A model generated the notes under the pieces. It had not been told where the DNA came from and made no database searches. It worked only from the letters and a program-made list of their open reading frames with translations. Of a DNA stretch of 64,000 bases, positions 36,635 through 45,646 are shown one piece after another. Made by a program: the position numbers and the translations under genes. This DNA comes from Microvirga lupini. GTDB lineage: Bacteria; Pseudomonadota; Alphaproteobacteria; Rhizobiales; Beijerinckiaceae. The stretch is from positions 649,875 through 713,874 of the forward strand of contig NZ_JACHWB010000001.1 of assembly GCF_014191055.1 (NCBI RefSeq), read 5' to 3'. The number at the start of each line of letters is the position of its first letter. Within the stretch, counting starts at the first letter, position 1.

Positions 36635-37213
36635 TTACTGTTGGGCGCTGGCGAAGATGCTCTTCATCAGCGCGTAGGTTTTTGGTGCGCTGCCGCGGCC
36701 TTCGCGCCAGTCGGGCGACTCCTCGTCCATCAGCGCGCAGAGCTCGTCCCAGCGCGGCACCAGGGCAGCCCATTCAGGCCCCGCGGCGGCGACGCGCGGC
36801 AGGCAGCTGACCAGCTCCGGGCACTGATCGAGCAGTTTGCGGCAGCGGCTCAGGTCGTCGGGATCGTGCGGGTGGCTGTAGCCCCAGTCGCCAGTGCAGT
36901 CGTGTCCGGTGGTCAGCGTGAACAGCGTCTCGCTGCTGGTGCCGCGCTCGCCGGTGGCCAGCCACATGATTGCGTTCTGGCTCAGGCCGCTGTCGGCCTG
37001 AGCTACCTTGGCCTCAAGCACGGCCCCGGCCTCTAGCCGCTCGCGCAGCTTCGCCAGCTCGGCAGGCGTGCCGGCGGCCAGGTTGGCGCCCGCCATGCGC
37101 GCCGTGTCCGGACACATCACCGCGGTCTTGCCGCACAGTTTCGCAGCCTTGCTGATGAAATCGATCGGTTGCGGGCCGAAGCCCAGAACCACCACCCCTT
37201 CCTGTTCACGCAT
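36635..37213 (-). CDS. Conserved phage protein of unknown function
   Basis: This 192-residue protein starts at ATG 37213, overlapping the nuclease stop by 8 bases. It begins MREQEGVVVLGFGPQPIDFI. The middle contains LSQNAIMWLATGERGTSSETL and then HPHDPDDLSRCRKLLDQCPEL, a pattern I associate with conserved hypothetical proteins of Pseudomonas phages. No catalytic motif is visible. A longer frame extending into the neighbouring gene is an overlap artefact. Confidence 0.7.
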   Translation of the reverse strand: MREQEGVVVLGFGPQPIDFISKAAKLCGKTAVMCPDTARMAGANLAAGTPAELAKLRERLEAGAVLEAKVAQADSGLSQNAIMWLATGERGTSSETLFTLTTGHDCTGDWGYSHPHDPDDLSRCRKLLDQCPELVSCLPRVAAAGPEWAALVPRWDELCALMDEESPDWREGRGSAPKTYALMKSIFASAQQ

Positions 37214-38213
37214 GATCAAACTCCCGGTCAGCCCAATAGGGCAGTTTCGCTTGCAGCAGGTCGCCACCATCGGCGCCCGGCCAGTAATTTTCCTCGCGGC
37301 AACGCACGATGCGCAGCAGGTCGCGCTGGTACAGGCGCCGGCCGCGCTCCAGTGCTGGGTGATCGGCCTGCATGTAGTGGACGGCCACGTCGTATGGGCG
37401 GGTCTTCTGCGCGGCGATGAACGCAAAGCCACGCGGTGCGTCACGGCCATACAGAGCCTTGAGGATGTCCAGGTACCAGGCCGCCTGCACTTCGTAGCGG
37501 CGACGTGCGATTGTGGTGCCGAAGCCTGCCTCGCTGACATCGTCGGTGGTCTTGAGGTCGACCACCCATTGGCCGTCATGCGTGATGGCGTCCGTCCGGC
37601 ATTTGCGCAGCACGCGAACGGTGACGACCTTGCCGGTGTCGTGGTCGATATAGTCCTGGTCGTTCTCGATGAAGAAGGACTGCTCGACCTCGGCGCCGGA
37701 CAGCAGCCCGCCTGCGAACGGGTGCCGGTTGACCGCCTGAAGCATGCAGAGCATGTCTTTGTAGTCTTTCGCCGGGATGATGATCTTGTTGCCCAGCGTG
37801 GCGTTGTAGTCCTGCTCCAGGTACATGAGGATCTTGTCGCGCGGGTAGCCTTCCTCATCTACCAGACGGCGCGCCAGCTCAGGCTTGGTGCCGCTGGTCA
37901 TCGCCATCTTCTTGGACAGCTCCTGCTTCATGTCGTCGACGGTGGCCAGTGCTTGCGGATATGCGCTCTTGTCGAAGCCGACCGCGTAGGTCTCCTCGAA
38001 CGTGCCAGGCTCCAGCACCAGCTTGTGGGTGCCATCGCCGACCGCAAAGCAGTGTTTAAACACCTCCGGCTCGCGAGCAGGATTGATGCGCTTGTCCCAG
38101 TAGTTGAGCGGGCTGACGGCAATGTCGTCCAGGTGGCTTTTACTGATGCCAGGCCCTGAGTGATATTGCTCGTTGGTCAGCTCCACCAGCCCATGCAGCT
38201 GTTGTTCGCTCAC
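37206..38213 (-). CDS. PD-(D/E)XK nuclease (RecE/exonuclease VIII-like, DUF3799)
   Basis: About 335 residues starting at GTG 38213, eight bases after GAGGAAA; the preceding in-frame stretch lies in the control region and is excluded. The catalytic core appears as TDAITHDGQWVVDLKTTDDV (D...DxK, about residues 215-234) followed by RRRYEVQAAWYLDIL with the conserved Gln of motif QxxxY. It probably degrades one DNA strand to give 3' tails for recombination. It is first in the leftward recombination operon. Confidence 0.88.
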   Translation of the reverse strand: MSEQQLHGLVELTNEQYHSGPGISKSHLDDIAVSPLNYWDKRINPAREPEVFKHCFAVGDGTHKLVLEPGTFEETYAVGFDKSAYPQALATVDDMKQELSKKMAMTSGTKPELARRLVDEEGYPRDKILMYLEQDYNATLGNKIIIPAKDYKDMLCMLQAVNRHPFAGGLLSGAEVEQSFFIENDQDYIDHDTGKVVTVRVLRKCRTDAITHDGQWVVDLKTTDDVSEAGFGTTIARRRYEVQAAWYLDILKALYGRDAPRGFAFIAAQKTRPYDVAVHYMQADHPALERGRRLYQRDLLRIVRCREENYWPGADGGDLLQAKLPYWADREFDHA

Positions 38214-38399
38214 AGAATTTCCTCGGTGGGTGGATTTGGTGAGCGAAGTGTAAGTGCAAATTTGAGCAACGCGCAAGCATTTCACCTGCAATTTCACGGC
38301 TTTTACTTATGTGTCATAGATTTGCACGCGGAACTATTGTGGTTGATTGCTCAAATACGATAAACTTGAGCTTCATTTACTGACCACGAGGATGCCCCC
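38214..38399. promoter_or_regulatory. Divergent early control region with operator sites
   Basis: The 186-bp gap separates the leftward recombination operon from the rightward Cro-like gene. TGCAAATTTGAGCAA (38255-38269) carries one full operator half. TTGCTCAAA (38347-38355) and CTTGAGC (38365-38371) form an inverted pair. ATTTGCAC lies at 38320-38327. The same palindrome is complete at 47543. This looks like the OL/OR-type switch region of the phage. Confidence 0.7.
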
Positions 38400-38636
38400 A
38401 TGGGCAGCATCAAAGAGATCGACACCAATCAGCGCGCCTTCCTGGGCAAGCTCGACGAGCTTGAGAACCGCGCTCACGCGGTAGGCCACACGCTGACCAG
38501 CATTTGCGAGCTGTCCGGCGTTGCCCGGGCCACCCCTGATCGCTGGCGCAAGAGCACGCCCAACACCATCAAGCTCGTCGACAAGCTCGAGGCCGTGGTG
38601 GTCGAGGCGGAAAAGCAGGCGGCCAAGGCCCAATAG
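38400..38636 (+). CDS. Small Cro-like DNA-binding protein
   Basis: The 78-residue protein has a probable helix-turn-helix in TLTSICELSGVARATPDRWR (about residues 34-53), flanked by helices ending in charged KQAAKAQ. Its size and place next to the divergent operator region match Cro or CII-like regulators. It is the best candidate in the window for the protein binding the TTGCTCAAATTTGAGCAA sites, although the main repressor may lie elsewhere. Confidence 0.7.
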   Translation: MGSIKEIDTNQRAFLGKLDELENRAHAVGHTLTSICELSGVARATPDRWRKSTPNTIKLVDKLEAVVVEAEKQAAKAQ

Positions 38637-38685
38637 CAACCCAATCAGCGGGGCCGCGACCTATCGATAAAGCGCGGCTTACTTA

Positions 38686-40287
38686 ATGAAAATCACTCCT
38701 CGCGACTATCAAGAAGCCTTGATGGCCAAGGCACTGGCAGCGTTCCAGTCAGGCAAGAAGCGACCTCTGGTCGTTGCTGCGACCGGTGCCGGCAAGACCG
38801 TGGTGTTCAGCTGCATTGCCCAGCGCGCCAGCGCCAAGGGCAACAAGGTGCTGATCCTGGCGCACCGTGACCAGCTGATTAAGCAGGCCAGCGGAAAGCT
38901 GCGCGACTACGAGGTGCAGCACGGCATCATCATGGCCGGCTTCACGCCGAACCCGAATGCGAAGGTTCAGGTGGCGTCCGTCCAGACGCTGGTGCGGCGC
39001 CTGAAGAAGATGCGCTTCATTCCTGACCTGATCATTATCGACGAGGCGCACCTGTCGGCCGCCAAGTCGTACATCGACATCATCAACCACTTCTCGAAGG
39101 CTCGTGTGCTCGGATTCACCGGGTCGCCGTGCCGGCTGGATGGCAAGCCCCTGGGCGCCGATTCTGGCGGCATCTACGACGACCTGATCCAGGCCATCAC
39201 CATTCGCCAGCTGATCGACCGCGGCTTCCTCGTGCAGCCCAAGGTCTACGGTGCACCCCAGGAGATCGACCTGACGGGCATCAAAAAGTCGATGGGCGAC
39301 TACAACACCGAGCAGCTGGCCGAGGCCGTCGACAAGCCGCGGATCACCGGTGACGCGATCGCCCAGTACAAGAAGATTTGCCCGGGCGCTCCGGCGGTGG
39401 CCTGGTGCGTGACTGTACAGCACGCCCAGCACGTGGCCGACGAGTTCAACGCCGCCGGCATCAAGGCGGTGATGCTCTGCGGCGAGCACGACACGGCCTA
39501 CCGCGACGCAGCCCTGCGGGGGCTCGAAACCGGCGAGATCCAGGTCGTCACCTTCGTCGGCATCCTGGTCGAGGGCGTCGACTGCCCGGCGATCAGCGCC
39601 ATCATCCTGCTGCGCCCGACGATGTCGCTGTCGAGCTACCTGCAGGTGATCGGCCGCGGCCTGCGCCCATACACCAACGCGGCCGGGGTGAAGAAAGAGG
39701 TCTGCTACGTCCTCGACCACGCCAGCCTGTGGCGCAAGCACGGCTTCGCCGACGAGGAGCGCGAGTGGGATCTGAACGGCGAGGTGAAGCTGCCGGGCAA
39801 GAAGAAGGATAAGGAGAAGGGTGTCGACCTGATCCAGTGCGGCGGCTGCTTCGCCGTGTTCGAGCCGGCGCCCGTGTGCCCGAACTGCGGCAAGCCTGTC
39901 GAAACCAAGGCCCGCAAACTCGACCAGGTCGACGGCGAGCTCGTCGAGATCACCGCCGAGATGCGCGAGGCGGTGCGCAAGGACAAGCAGCGCGAAGTCA
40001 AGGGCGCCAAGACGCTGGAGGAGCTGCAGCGCATCGCGGCCCAGCGCGGGTACTCACCAGGCTGGGCGAAGGCGACCTTCGAGGCCCGCAAGCGCACCCG
40101 CGAGAAGTACCGGCCGGCCAGGCCGAAGGAGCCGAGCATGGCGGAGCTGCAGAGCATGACCCTGGAGCAACTGGAGCGCGTGGCCAACGAGCAAGGCTGG
40201 CCTCGCGATTTCCCGAGCGAGTTTTTTTACACCAAAGGCGCCGGTGCCCAACCGGACAATAACCAACAGACCCTTGGAGGGTTCTAA
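38686..40287 (+). CDS. Phage DEAD/DEAH-box SF2 DNA helicase
   Basis: The 533-residue protein has motif I AATGAGKTVVFS (about residue 31), motif II IIDEAHLS, motif III GFTGSP, and motif VI QVIGRGLRPY in the C-terminal RecA-like domain. A zinc ribbon (CGGC ... CPNCGKP, about residues 385-405) and a C-terminal basic region follow. This is the typical phage replication helicase of the RecG/UvsW-like UvrB_ResIII group. It lies 3 bases before ssb. Confidence 0.93.
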   Translation: MKITPRDYQEALMAKALAAFQSGKKRPLVVAATGAGKTVVFSCIAQRASAKGNKVLILAHRDQLIKQASGKLRDYEVQHGIIMAGFTPNPNAKVQVASVQTLVRRLKKMRFIPDLIIIDEAHLSAAKSYIDIINHFSKARVLGFTGSPCRLDGKPLGADSGGIYDDLIQAITIRQLIDRGFLVQPKVYGAPQEIDLTGIKKSMGDYNTEQLAEAVDKPRITGDAIAQYKKICPGAPAVAWCVTVQHAQHVADEFNAAGIKAVMLCGEHDTAYRDAALRGLETGEIQVVTFVGILVEGVDCPAISAIILLRPTMSLSSYLQVIGRGLRPYTNAAGVKKEVCYVLDHASLWRKHGFADEEREWDLNGEVKLPGKKKDKEKGVDLIQCGGCFAVFEPAPVCPNCGKPVETKARKLDQVDGELVEITAEMREAVRKDKQREVKGAKTLEELQRIAAQRGYSPGWAKATFEARKRTREKYRPARPKEPSMAELQSMTLEQLERVANEQGWPRDFPSEFFYTKGAGAQPDNNQQTLGGF

Positions 40288-40290
40288 TCG

Positions 40291-40749
40291 ATGTCGTCTC
40301 TCAACCAAGTAAACCTGATCGGCCGCCTGGGGCAGGATCCCGAAGTGAAGTACCTGCCCAATGGCGACGCGGTCTGCAACCTGAGCCTGGCGACGTCCGA
40401 GCGCTGGAAGGACAAGCAGACCCAGGAGCAAAAGGAAAAAACCGAGTGGCATAAGGTGGTGGTGTTCGGCAAGCTCGCCGAGATCGCCGGCCAGTACCTG
40501 CGCAAGGGCGCCCTGGTCTACTTCCAGGGCAAGCTGGAAACTCGCCAGTGGGAGAAGGACGGCGAGAAGCGCTACACCACCGAGATCCGTGCGAGCGAGA
40601 TGAAGATGCTCGGCAACAAGGACGATGCCGGCGGTCGTGATGGCAACAATACCCAACAGCAGCCCCGCCAACAGACGCCGCAGCGTACTGCCCCGCAGCA
40701 GCCGAAGGGCGGAGCGGCTGACCAATTCGACGATGACGTGCCGTTCTGA
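40291..40749 (+). CDS. ssb: Single-stranded DNA-binding protein
   Basis: A 152-residue SSB: an OB fold beginning [40 protein letters not shown], and a Gln/Pro-rich linker ending in the acidic tip QFDDDVPF that recruits partner enzymes. It resembles gammaproteobacterial SSBs more than alphaproteobacterial ones, a clue to the phage's usual host. It is translationally close to the helicase. Confidence 0.96.
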   Translation: MSSLNQVNLIGRLGQDPEVKYLPNGDAVCNLSLATSERWKDKQTQEQKEKTEWHKVVVFGKLAEIAGQYLRKGALVYFQGKLETRQWEKDGEKRYTTEIRASEMKMLGNKDDAGGRDGNNTQQQPRQQTPQRTAPQQPKGGAADQFDDDVPF

Positions 40750-40810
40750 CACGGCAACATCGACAACAACAAAGGGGCCTCTGGCCCCTTTCCTTCGACC
40801 CGAGGGACTT

Positions 40811-41041
40811 ATGAAAGAAAGGATTTTGCAGGCGTACCAGAAGATGCGCGCAGCCGCACGTGGCGCCAAGGGCGTGGCGCCCGAGCTGACCGACAGTGAC
40901 CTTGCCGCGGCCGACGTCGCCGCCAAGCATCCCGAGCATGTGCTGCGCCAGGCTGTCGTCATGCGCGCCGCATTCGAGCGCGAGGCGCTGAAGAACCCGC
41001 CGAAGACTGTCGGCCTCGACCTTCCGGTGGTGCCAGCATGA
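40811..41041 (+). CDS. Small phage protein of unknown function
   Basis: A 76-residue helical, Ala-rich protein starting MKERILQAYQKMRAAARGAK after a GGGAC-type ribosome site. No motif is recognised. The stop overlaps the next ATG by 4 bases (ATGA), so it belongs to the replication operon. A longer frame that reaches back into ssb is not used. Confidence 0.65.
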   Translation: MKERILQAYQKMRAAARGAKGVAPELTDSDLAAADVAAKHPEHVLRQAVVMRAAFEREALKNPPKTVGLDLPVVPA

Positions 41042-41490
41042 GCGATCAAAAACCGACCAACCCCAAGGACATCATCGGCAGCACCAAGCTGCCGCTCCAC
41101 CTCTGGCCAACCACGGCGACCGCCATGGGCTGCATCGGCCTGCTCGAGGGCATGCTGAAGTACGGCCGCCAGAACTGGCGCGAGGCAGGCGTGCGCGCGT
41201 CGATCTACGTCGATGCCTGCAAGCGCCACCTGGACGCCTGGTTCGAGGGCGAGGAGTGCGCGCCGGACAGCGGCTCGCCGCACCTGGCCAACGCCATCGC
41301 CTGCCTGGCCATCATTATCGACGCCAAGGCTGCCGGCAAGCTGGTGGATGATCGCGCCTACAACGGCGAGGGCTATCGCAAGCTCGTCGAGGAGCTGACG
41401 CCGCAGGTGGCGCACCTGCAGGAGCTGTTCAAGGACAAGACCCCGCACCACTACACCATCGCCGACAAGGATGCCGCCAGTGGCCAGTGA
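41038..41490 (+). CDS. dATP/dGTP diphosphohydrolase-like protein (DUF5664/MazG-like)
   Basis: The 150-residue helical protein has NWREAGVRASIYVDACKRHL then DAWFEGEECAPDSGSPHLAN, the conserved all-alpha metal-binding core of the phage family annotated as dATP/dGTP diphosphohydrolase N-terminal. In some phages this enzyme adjusts nucleotide pools for modified DNA. No PurZ-like adenylosuccinate synthetase is present in the window, so base replacement is not supported. It probably degrades nucleotides. Confidence 0.78.
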   Translation: MSDQKPTNPKDIIGSTKLPLHLWPTTATAMGCIGLLEGMLKYGRQNWREAGVRASIYVDACKRHLDAWFEGEECAPDSGSPHLANAIACLAIIIDAKAAGKLVDDRAYNGEGYRKLVEELTPQVAHLQELFKDKTPHHYTIADKDAASGQ

Positions 41491-41926
41491 AGGTACAACC
41501 CAGCGCCAAATCTGGCTCGCCCTGGGTCGAGTGTCCCGCCTGTTCCGGCTCAACACCGGTCGTGGCTGGATCTCGAACCTTGGGCCGAATGGCGTGACCC
41601 GCCTGCAGGACGGCTCGGTGCTGGTGAAGGCTGCGCGATCGATCTCGCTCGGCCTGGCCATGCCGAATGGCGACCCGGTGAAGGGCGCATGTGACTTGCC
41701 CGGCTGGACGACCGTCGAAGTAACGCCTGAGATGGTTGGCAAGAAGATTGCTGTGTTCACGTCCGTCGAGGCCAAGGCGTCAAAAGGTGGTCGGGTGTCG
41801 CCTGATCAGAAGAACTGGCTCGACCAAGTAAAAGCCGCTGGCGGTATCGCCGGCGTTGCCAACTCGCCAGAATCCGCACGCGAAATTATTTCCGAGTGGG
41901 CTGCGCAGGTCGGTGCAAATTTGTAG
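41471..41926 (+). CDS. VRR-NUC domain nuclease
   Basis: The 151-residue protein ends with AVFTSVEAKASKGGRVSPDQ, then NWLDQVKAAGGIAGVANSPE, the ExK and Q residues of VRR-NUC nucleases (about residues 95-135). Stand-alone phage VRR-NUC proteins cut branched DNA such as Holliday junctions. ATG 41471 overlaps the previous gene by 20 bases; a GTG at 41480 is an alternative start. Confidence 0.85.
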   Translation: MPPVASEGTTQRQIWLALGRVSRLFRLNTGRGWISNLGPNGVTRLQDGSVLVKAARSISLGLAMPNGDPVKGACDLPGWTTVEVTPEMVGKKIAVFTSVEAKASKGGRVSPDQKNWLDQVKAAGGIAGVANSPESAREIISEWAAQVGANL

Positions 41927-42141
41927 TAGCATTGTGACTTGTTGGATCAGCCGGGTGGCAGCCCGGCTAATTACAGCTTCATCCCAGATATTCACGGCTT
42001 CATTGCTGCGACTCCCGCGGCCATAGGCCACTGTAGGTTAAGGGCTAGACACCGGTTAGCTCCCGGTGTCGAAGAGCGCTTTCTGCTGAGCGCCTGCCCG
42101 CTTTTTATTTACCAGCGGATAGACCCCGGGCAGAGGGACAA
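41927..42141 (+). ncRNA. Structured intergenic region, possible small RNA or leader
   Basis: No gene fits in these 215 bases. Three hairpins follow one another: AGCCGGG / CCCGGCT at 41949-41968, GACACCGG / CCGGTGTC at 42048-42070 with a 7-base loop, and GCGCT / AGCGC at 42076-42093 followed by CTGCCCGCTTTTTATTT. The last with its T-run resembles a terminator just upstream of the primase gene. It could be a leader that attenuates primase or an independent small RNA. Confidence 0.45.
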
Positions 42142-45024
42142 ATGGCTCAAGTACCAGCATCAACAATAGAAAGGGCAAAAGCTGACATCGTCGGTACGAT
42201 TTCCAAGTACCTTGAACTCAAGAAAGTAGGCCAGGAATACGAGGCCTGCTGTCCATTCCATTCCGAGAAGACTCCGTCTTTCCGTGTCGTACCGGAAAAG
42301 CGCTTCTTCTACTGTTTCGGCTGCGGAGCTGGCGGTGATGCCACTGACTTCGTCCAAGACTTCGAAAGCATCGGCTTTCGTGATGCCATAGCGCGCATTG
42401 TTAATGACCAGTCCATTGGTGACGCCGTTCCCAAGGCCCGACAGACGGTCAAAAAAGAGGTCGAGGCCGAGTGGGAGCCAGTCGTTCCAGTGCCGGCCAA
42501 TATCAAGCAGCGGCCCATGGATACCTTCAACCGTCGCAAGGGCGGTGAGTGGGAGAGGCTGGTCAGCAGCAAGCGCTGGGAGTACCGCGACGCCAATGGC
42601 GGACTGATCGGCTACATCTGCCGCTTCGAGCTGCCCGGTGGTGGCAAAGACGTCATCCCTCAGACCTACTGCGTTAACAAGCAGACCGGCGAGATGCGCT
42701 GGAAGTGGCTGTCGTTCGCGAAGCCGCGCCCGATCTATGGTCTCGACAAGCTGGCGAAGCATCCGCTCGCCCAGGTGATCCTCGCTGAGGGCGAGAAGGC
42801 GGCAGACGCCGCCCAGGCGCTGTACGAGGCGGCTGGCATCTCGCGTGACAAGCTGGTGGTGGTCTCCTGGCCGGGCGGCGGCAAGGCCGTGCCTCACGTC
42901 GACTGGTCACCCCTGGCGGGCCGCAACGTGGGCCTGTGGCCCGATGCCGACCAGAAGCCTTACGTCGACACGCACCCCAAGGCCGGCCAGCTCATGCCCT
43001 TCATCGAGCAGCCGGGCGCCGTGTGCATGCTCGACATCGCCGAGCGCATCGAGGGTCAGGTCAACTCCCTGAAATTCATCATGCCGCCGGAAGGTGTCGA
43101 GGATGGCTGGGATCTGGCCGACGCGCTGCCGGCCGGCTTCAACCTGCTGGCTCACACCCGGGCAGCAGCCATGCCGATCGCCGACTTCCGTGAGAAGCAC
43201 GTTCCGGCCGCTGAGCCAGAGCAGATCATGCCCTGGGACGACGAGCCGGACGCTGATGACATCGCGCTGGCCTGTGGGGTCGATCCTGCGCCGGTCGCCG
43301 AGCAGCAGGCCCAGGCCCCAGCACCAGCCGCCCCGCAGCCGAAGCCGGCGCCGGGTGATGACTGGGAAGACCCGCTGATCAAGAACGGGCACTTCACCAT
43401 CCTGGGCTACGACCGCGGCAAGTATTACTTCTTCGTCCACGAGAAGCGTCAGGTCATGGCCTACCAGAAGGGCGACTTCAGCGACGCGGGCATGCTCGAG
43501 CTGGCTGAGATCAACTGGTGGGAGGAGCACTTCCCGGGCGAGCGGGGCAGCATGAACAAGAAGATGGCCCTGAACTGGATCTTCCGCACCGCCAACCGCC
43601 GCGGCGTCTACGACCCGGAGCGCGTGCGCGGCCGCGGCGCCTGGACGGACAACAAGCGGGCCGTGTTCCACCATGGCGGCCATCTCACCGTCGACGGCGT
43701 CTACACCGACATCACGGCCATGCGCTCTGCCTACGTCTACCAGGTCGAGCGGAGCATCCCGGCTCCAGCCGTCGAGCCCATGACCGACGAGGAGGGTTCC
43801 TGGCTGGTCAGCGTCGCCGAGATGGCCCGCTGGAGCATGGCCGGCAGTGCTGCCCTGCTCGCTGGCTTCGTCATGCTCGCGCCGATCTGTGGCGCGCTGC
43901 CGTGGCGCTCGCACATCTGGCTGACCGGCGGCGCCGGGTCGGGCAAGTCCACCCTGCAGAGCAAATACGCGGCCTCGCTGCTGCGCGGCGTGTCGGTGTA
44001 CGCCACCGGCGACAGTACCGAGCCCGGCATCCGCCAGAGCCTGCAAGCTGACTCCCTGCCGGTGCTGATCGACGAGATCGAGTCGAACAACGACAACGAC
44101 AAGCGCCGCGTCGAGAACATCATCGGCATGATCCGCAAGACCTCGACCGAGAGCCAGGCCCAGACGCTGAAAGGCACTGTGTCCGGAGACGGCCAGAGCT
44201 TCCACGTCCGCTCCATGTTCTGCCTGGCGTCGATCAACGTGAACATGCCCAGCAAGGCCGACACCGACCGCCTGACCAAGCTGGTGCTGCGCCCGCCGAT
44301 CGCCGACAGCCGCGACCACTGGGACAAGCTCGAGGCCGAGCTGAACAAGATCGAGGAAGACGAGGACATTTCAAGCCGCCTGCTGGCGCGCGCCCTGGGC
44401 ATGATGCCGGTCATCCTGGAGACCGTGAAGGTGTTCCGCCGGGCTGCCGCCAAGCACTTCGGCACCCAGCGCCAGGGCGACCAGTTCGGCACCCTGCTCG
44501 CCGGCTCCTGGTGCTTGCAGAAGAGTACCGTGCCTTCCGAGGAGGAGGCCATGGTGCTGATCCGCGGCTACAACTGGAATGAGCACGTCGAGGACAACGA
44601 CCAGGACGACGCGGCCCGCGCTGTCGAGGCCCTGCTGGGCGCCAAGCTGCGCGCCAAGAGCCTCGGCGGTAGCACCGACGAGTACAGCGTCTACGAGCTG
44701 ATCCGCGAGTGCTCTCCGATGCACCGCCACAACGTCATTGATGTCGGGGTCGCAGACGCGACCCTGAAGCGCCACGGCATCCGCGTCGAGCACGCCACCG
44801 GCGAGCTGTGGTTCGGTACCAGCGTGACCAACCTGGTGCAGATGGCCAGCGGCATGTCCTTCGTCACCGACCTGCGCGGCCAGCTGCTCAGGGTCAAGGG
44901 CGCCAAGCGCATCAGCGGCAGCAAGAAGTTCAACGGCTCGGACAGCAAGGTGGTGAGCATCCCGCTGGATCCGATCCTGGGCGATGAGAAGGAGGCGGGC
45001 AGCAGCGACGATCTGCCGATCTAG
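42142..45024 (+). CDS. Phage primase-helicase (CHC2 zinc finger, Toprim, DUF927)
   Basis: The 960-residue protein combines an N-terminal DnaG-type CHC2 zinc finger (CCPFHSEKTPSF ... YCFGCGAGGDATDFV, about residues 34-75), a Toprim-like segment (VILAEGEKAADAAQALYEAA, about 213) and a C-terminal DUF927 ATPase with Walker A LTGGAGSGKST (about 595) and Walker B PVLIDEIESNN. It resembles the P4 alpha-type replication proteins that prime and unwind. It is the last gene of the rightward replication operon and is followed by a strong terminator. Confidence 0.93.
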   Translation: MAQVPASTIERAKADIVGTISKYLELKKVGQEYEACCPFHSEKTPSFRVVPEKRFFYCFGCGAGGDATDFVQDFESIGFRDAIARIVNDQSIGDAVPKARQTVKKEVEAEWEPVVPVPANIKQRPMDTFNRRKGGEWERLVSSKRWEYRDANGGLIGYICRFELPGGGKDVIPQTYCVNKQTGEMRWKWLSFAKPRPIYGLDKLAKHPLAQVILAEGEKAADAAQALYEAAGISRDKLVVVSWPGGGKAVPHVDWSPLAGRNVGLWPDADQKPYVDTHPKAGQLMPFIEQPGAVCMLDIAERIEGQVNSLKFIMPPEGVEDGWDLADALPAGFNLLAHTRAAAMPIADFREKHVPAAEPEQIMPWDDEPDADDIALACGVDPAPVAEQQAQAPAPAAPQPKPAPGDDWEDPLIKNGHFTILGYDRGKYYFFVHEKRQVMAYQKGDFSDAGMLELAEINWWEEHFPGERGSMNKKMALNWIFRTANRRGVYDPERVRGRGAWTDNKRAVFHHGGHLTVDGVYTDITAMRSAYVYQVERSIPAPAVEPMTDEEGSWLVSVAEMARWSMAGSAALLAGFVMLAPICGALPWRSHIWLTGGAGSGKSTLQSKYAASLLRGVSVYATGDSTEPGIRQSLQADSLPVLIDEIESNNDNDKRRVENIIGMIRKTSTESQAQTLKGTVSGDGQSFHVRSMFCLASINVNMPSKADTDRLTKLVLRPPIADSRDHWDKLEAELNKIEEDEDISSRLLARALGMMPVILETVKVFRRAAAKHFGTQRQGDQFGTLLAGSWCLQKSTVPSEEEAMVLIRGYNWNEHVEDNDQDDAARAVEALLGAKLRAKSLGGSTDEYSVYELIRECSPMHRHNVIDVGVADATLKRHGIRVEHATGELWFGTSVTNLVQMASGMSFVTDLRGQLLRVKGAKRISGSKKFNGSDSKVVSIPLDPILGDEKEAGSSDDLPI

Positions 45025-45040
45025 AGATCAGGGGTAGAGA

Positions 45041-45066
45041 AAAGCCGGCGCTAAGCCGGCTTTTTC
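45041..45066 (+). terminator. Terminator of the rightward replication operon
   Basis: AAAGCCGGC and GCCGGCTTT pair perfectly around a GCTAA loop and are followed by TTTTT-CTT. It lies 17 bases after the primase stop. Its left arm also serves as the 3' end region of the small leftward gene at 45051. Confidence 0.92.
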
Positions 45067-45215
45067 TTGCCCCGCAACATCCCAAAGTCTGCCCATAGAT
45101 CCTCGCTCGCGCCGCAGTCGCAGCATTCCCTGATTCTCCGGCTGTGGTAGTAGATCCAAGCGTGTTTGCCGCGGCAGGCAGGCCCTGTCGGCCGCCAATC
45201 CCAGACGTCTTTCAT
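45051..45215 (-). CDS. Small Cys-rich phage protein
   Basis: A 54-residue frame, MKDVWDWRPTGPACRGKHAW then IYYHSRRIRECCDCGASEDL, with a GGAG ribosome site five bases before ATG 45215. The C...H and CCDC residues suggest a small zinc site. It is too short for usual ORF cut-offs but has a good start and lies at the end of the leftward block. Its stop overlaps the plus-strand terminator stem. Confidence 0.6.
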   Translation of the reverse strand: MKDVWDWRPTGPACRGKHAWIYYHSRRIRECCDCGASEDLWADFGMLRGKKKPA

Positions 45216-45229
45216 CGTTGCTCCAGGTA

Positions 45230-45253
45230 TAAAAAAGCCGCCTTTCGGCGGCT
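45230..45253 (-). terminator. Terminator of the leftward small-gene block
   Basis: On the minus strand AGCCGCC and GGCGGCT pair around a GAAA tetraloop and are followed by a T-run (45231-45235). It lies after the gene ending at 45267 and before the 54-residue frame. Confidence 0.85.
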
Positions 45254-45266
45254 GTGGTTGGTGGGA

Positions 45267-45488
45267 CTATTGTGCCCGATTTCGCGGTGGCGGCATACCC
45301 AGTCGGATGGCCAGGTCATCGCAGACCCGGGCGACCCGCTCCCGCATTGCGCGGGCCTCGGCGTCGCGCTGGGCGGCCGCGGCTCGCCAGTCGAAGGTGG
45401 ATGCCGCCGCCGGCGCCTGACGCAGCGTGTCACCGGCCCGCGCCTGGGCGCTGTCGGCGTAGAGGTCGAGCTGGTCAGTCACTGGCAT
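45267..45488 (-). CDS. Small phage protein of unknown function
   Basis: The 73-residue protein starts at ATG 45488, two bases after AAGGAG. It begins MPVTDQLDLYADSAQARAGD. The helical middle (FDWRAAAAQRDAEARAMRER) and CDDLAIRLGMPPPRN end are typical of small phage proteins, but no domain is recognised. The longer upstream frame is an artefact of overlap with the next gene. Confidence 0.65.
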   Translation of the reverse strand: MPVTDQLDLYADSAQARAGDTLRQAPAAASTFDWRAAAAQRDAEARAMRERVARVCDDLAIRLGMPPPRNRAQ

Positions 45489-45646
45489 GGCTCCTTGGCG
45501 ATGACGGCAATGGCCTGCAGCAGGCGGAGTTTCGCCGCCAGCGTCTCCTGCTTGCGAGTCGAGCGCTGAGCTTTTGGGCAGCGGTACTCCATGCGCACCG
45601 CGCGCTCCAGGCCGTCGACCAGGCCGCGCAGGCGGGGAGGGGTCAT
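45479..45646 (-). CDS. Small basic phage protein of unknown function
   Basis: A 55-residue frame from ATG 45646 to a TGA at 45479-45481, beginning MTPPRLRGLVDGLERAVRME and ending in LLQAIAVIAKEPCQ. It overlaps the upstream gene by 4 bases (ATGA) and the downstream start by 10 bases. This coupling and the open reading through the whole gap support it as a real gene. Confidence 0.6.
   Translation of the reverse strand: MTPPRLRGLVDGLERAVRMEYRCPKAQRSTRKQETLAAKLRLLQAIAVIAKEPCQ

Noticed and set aside
41038..41490. Modified-base (Z-genome) pathway
   Set aside because: Only the dATP/dGTP diphosphohydrolase-like gene is present; no PurZ or dedicated polymerase is seen in the window.
40054..41775. 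Minus-strand open frame of 573 codons
   Set aside because: It runs antisense through the helicase, ssb and nuclease genes, which are all well supported on the plus strand.
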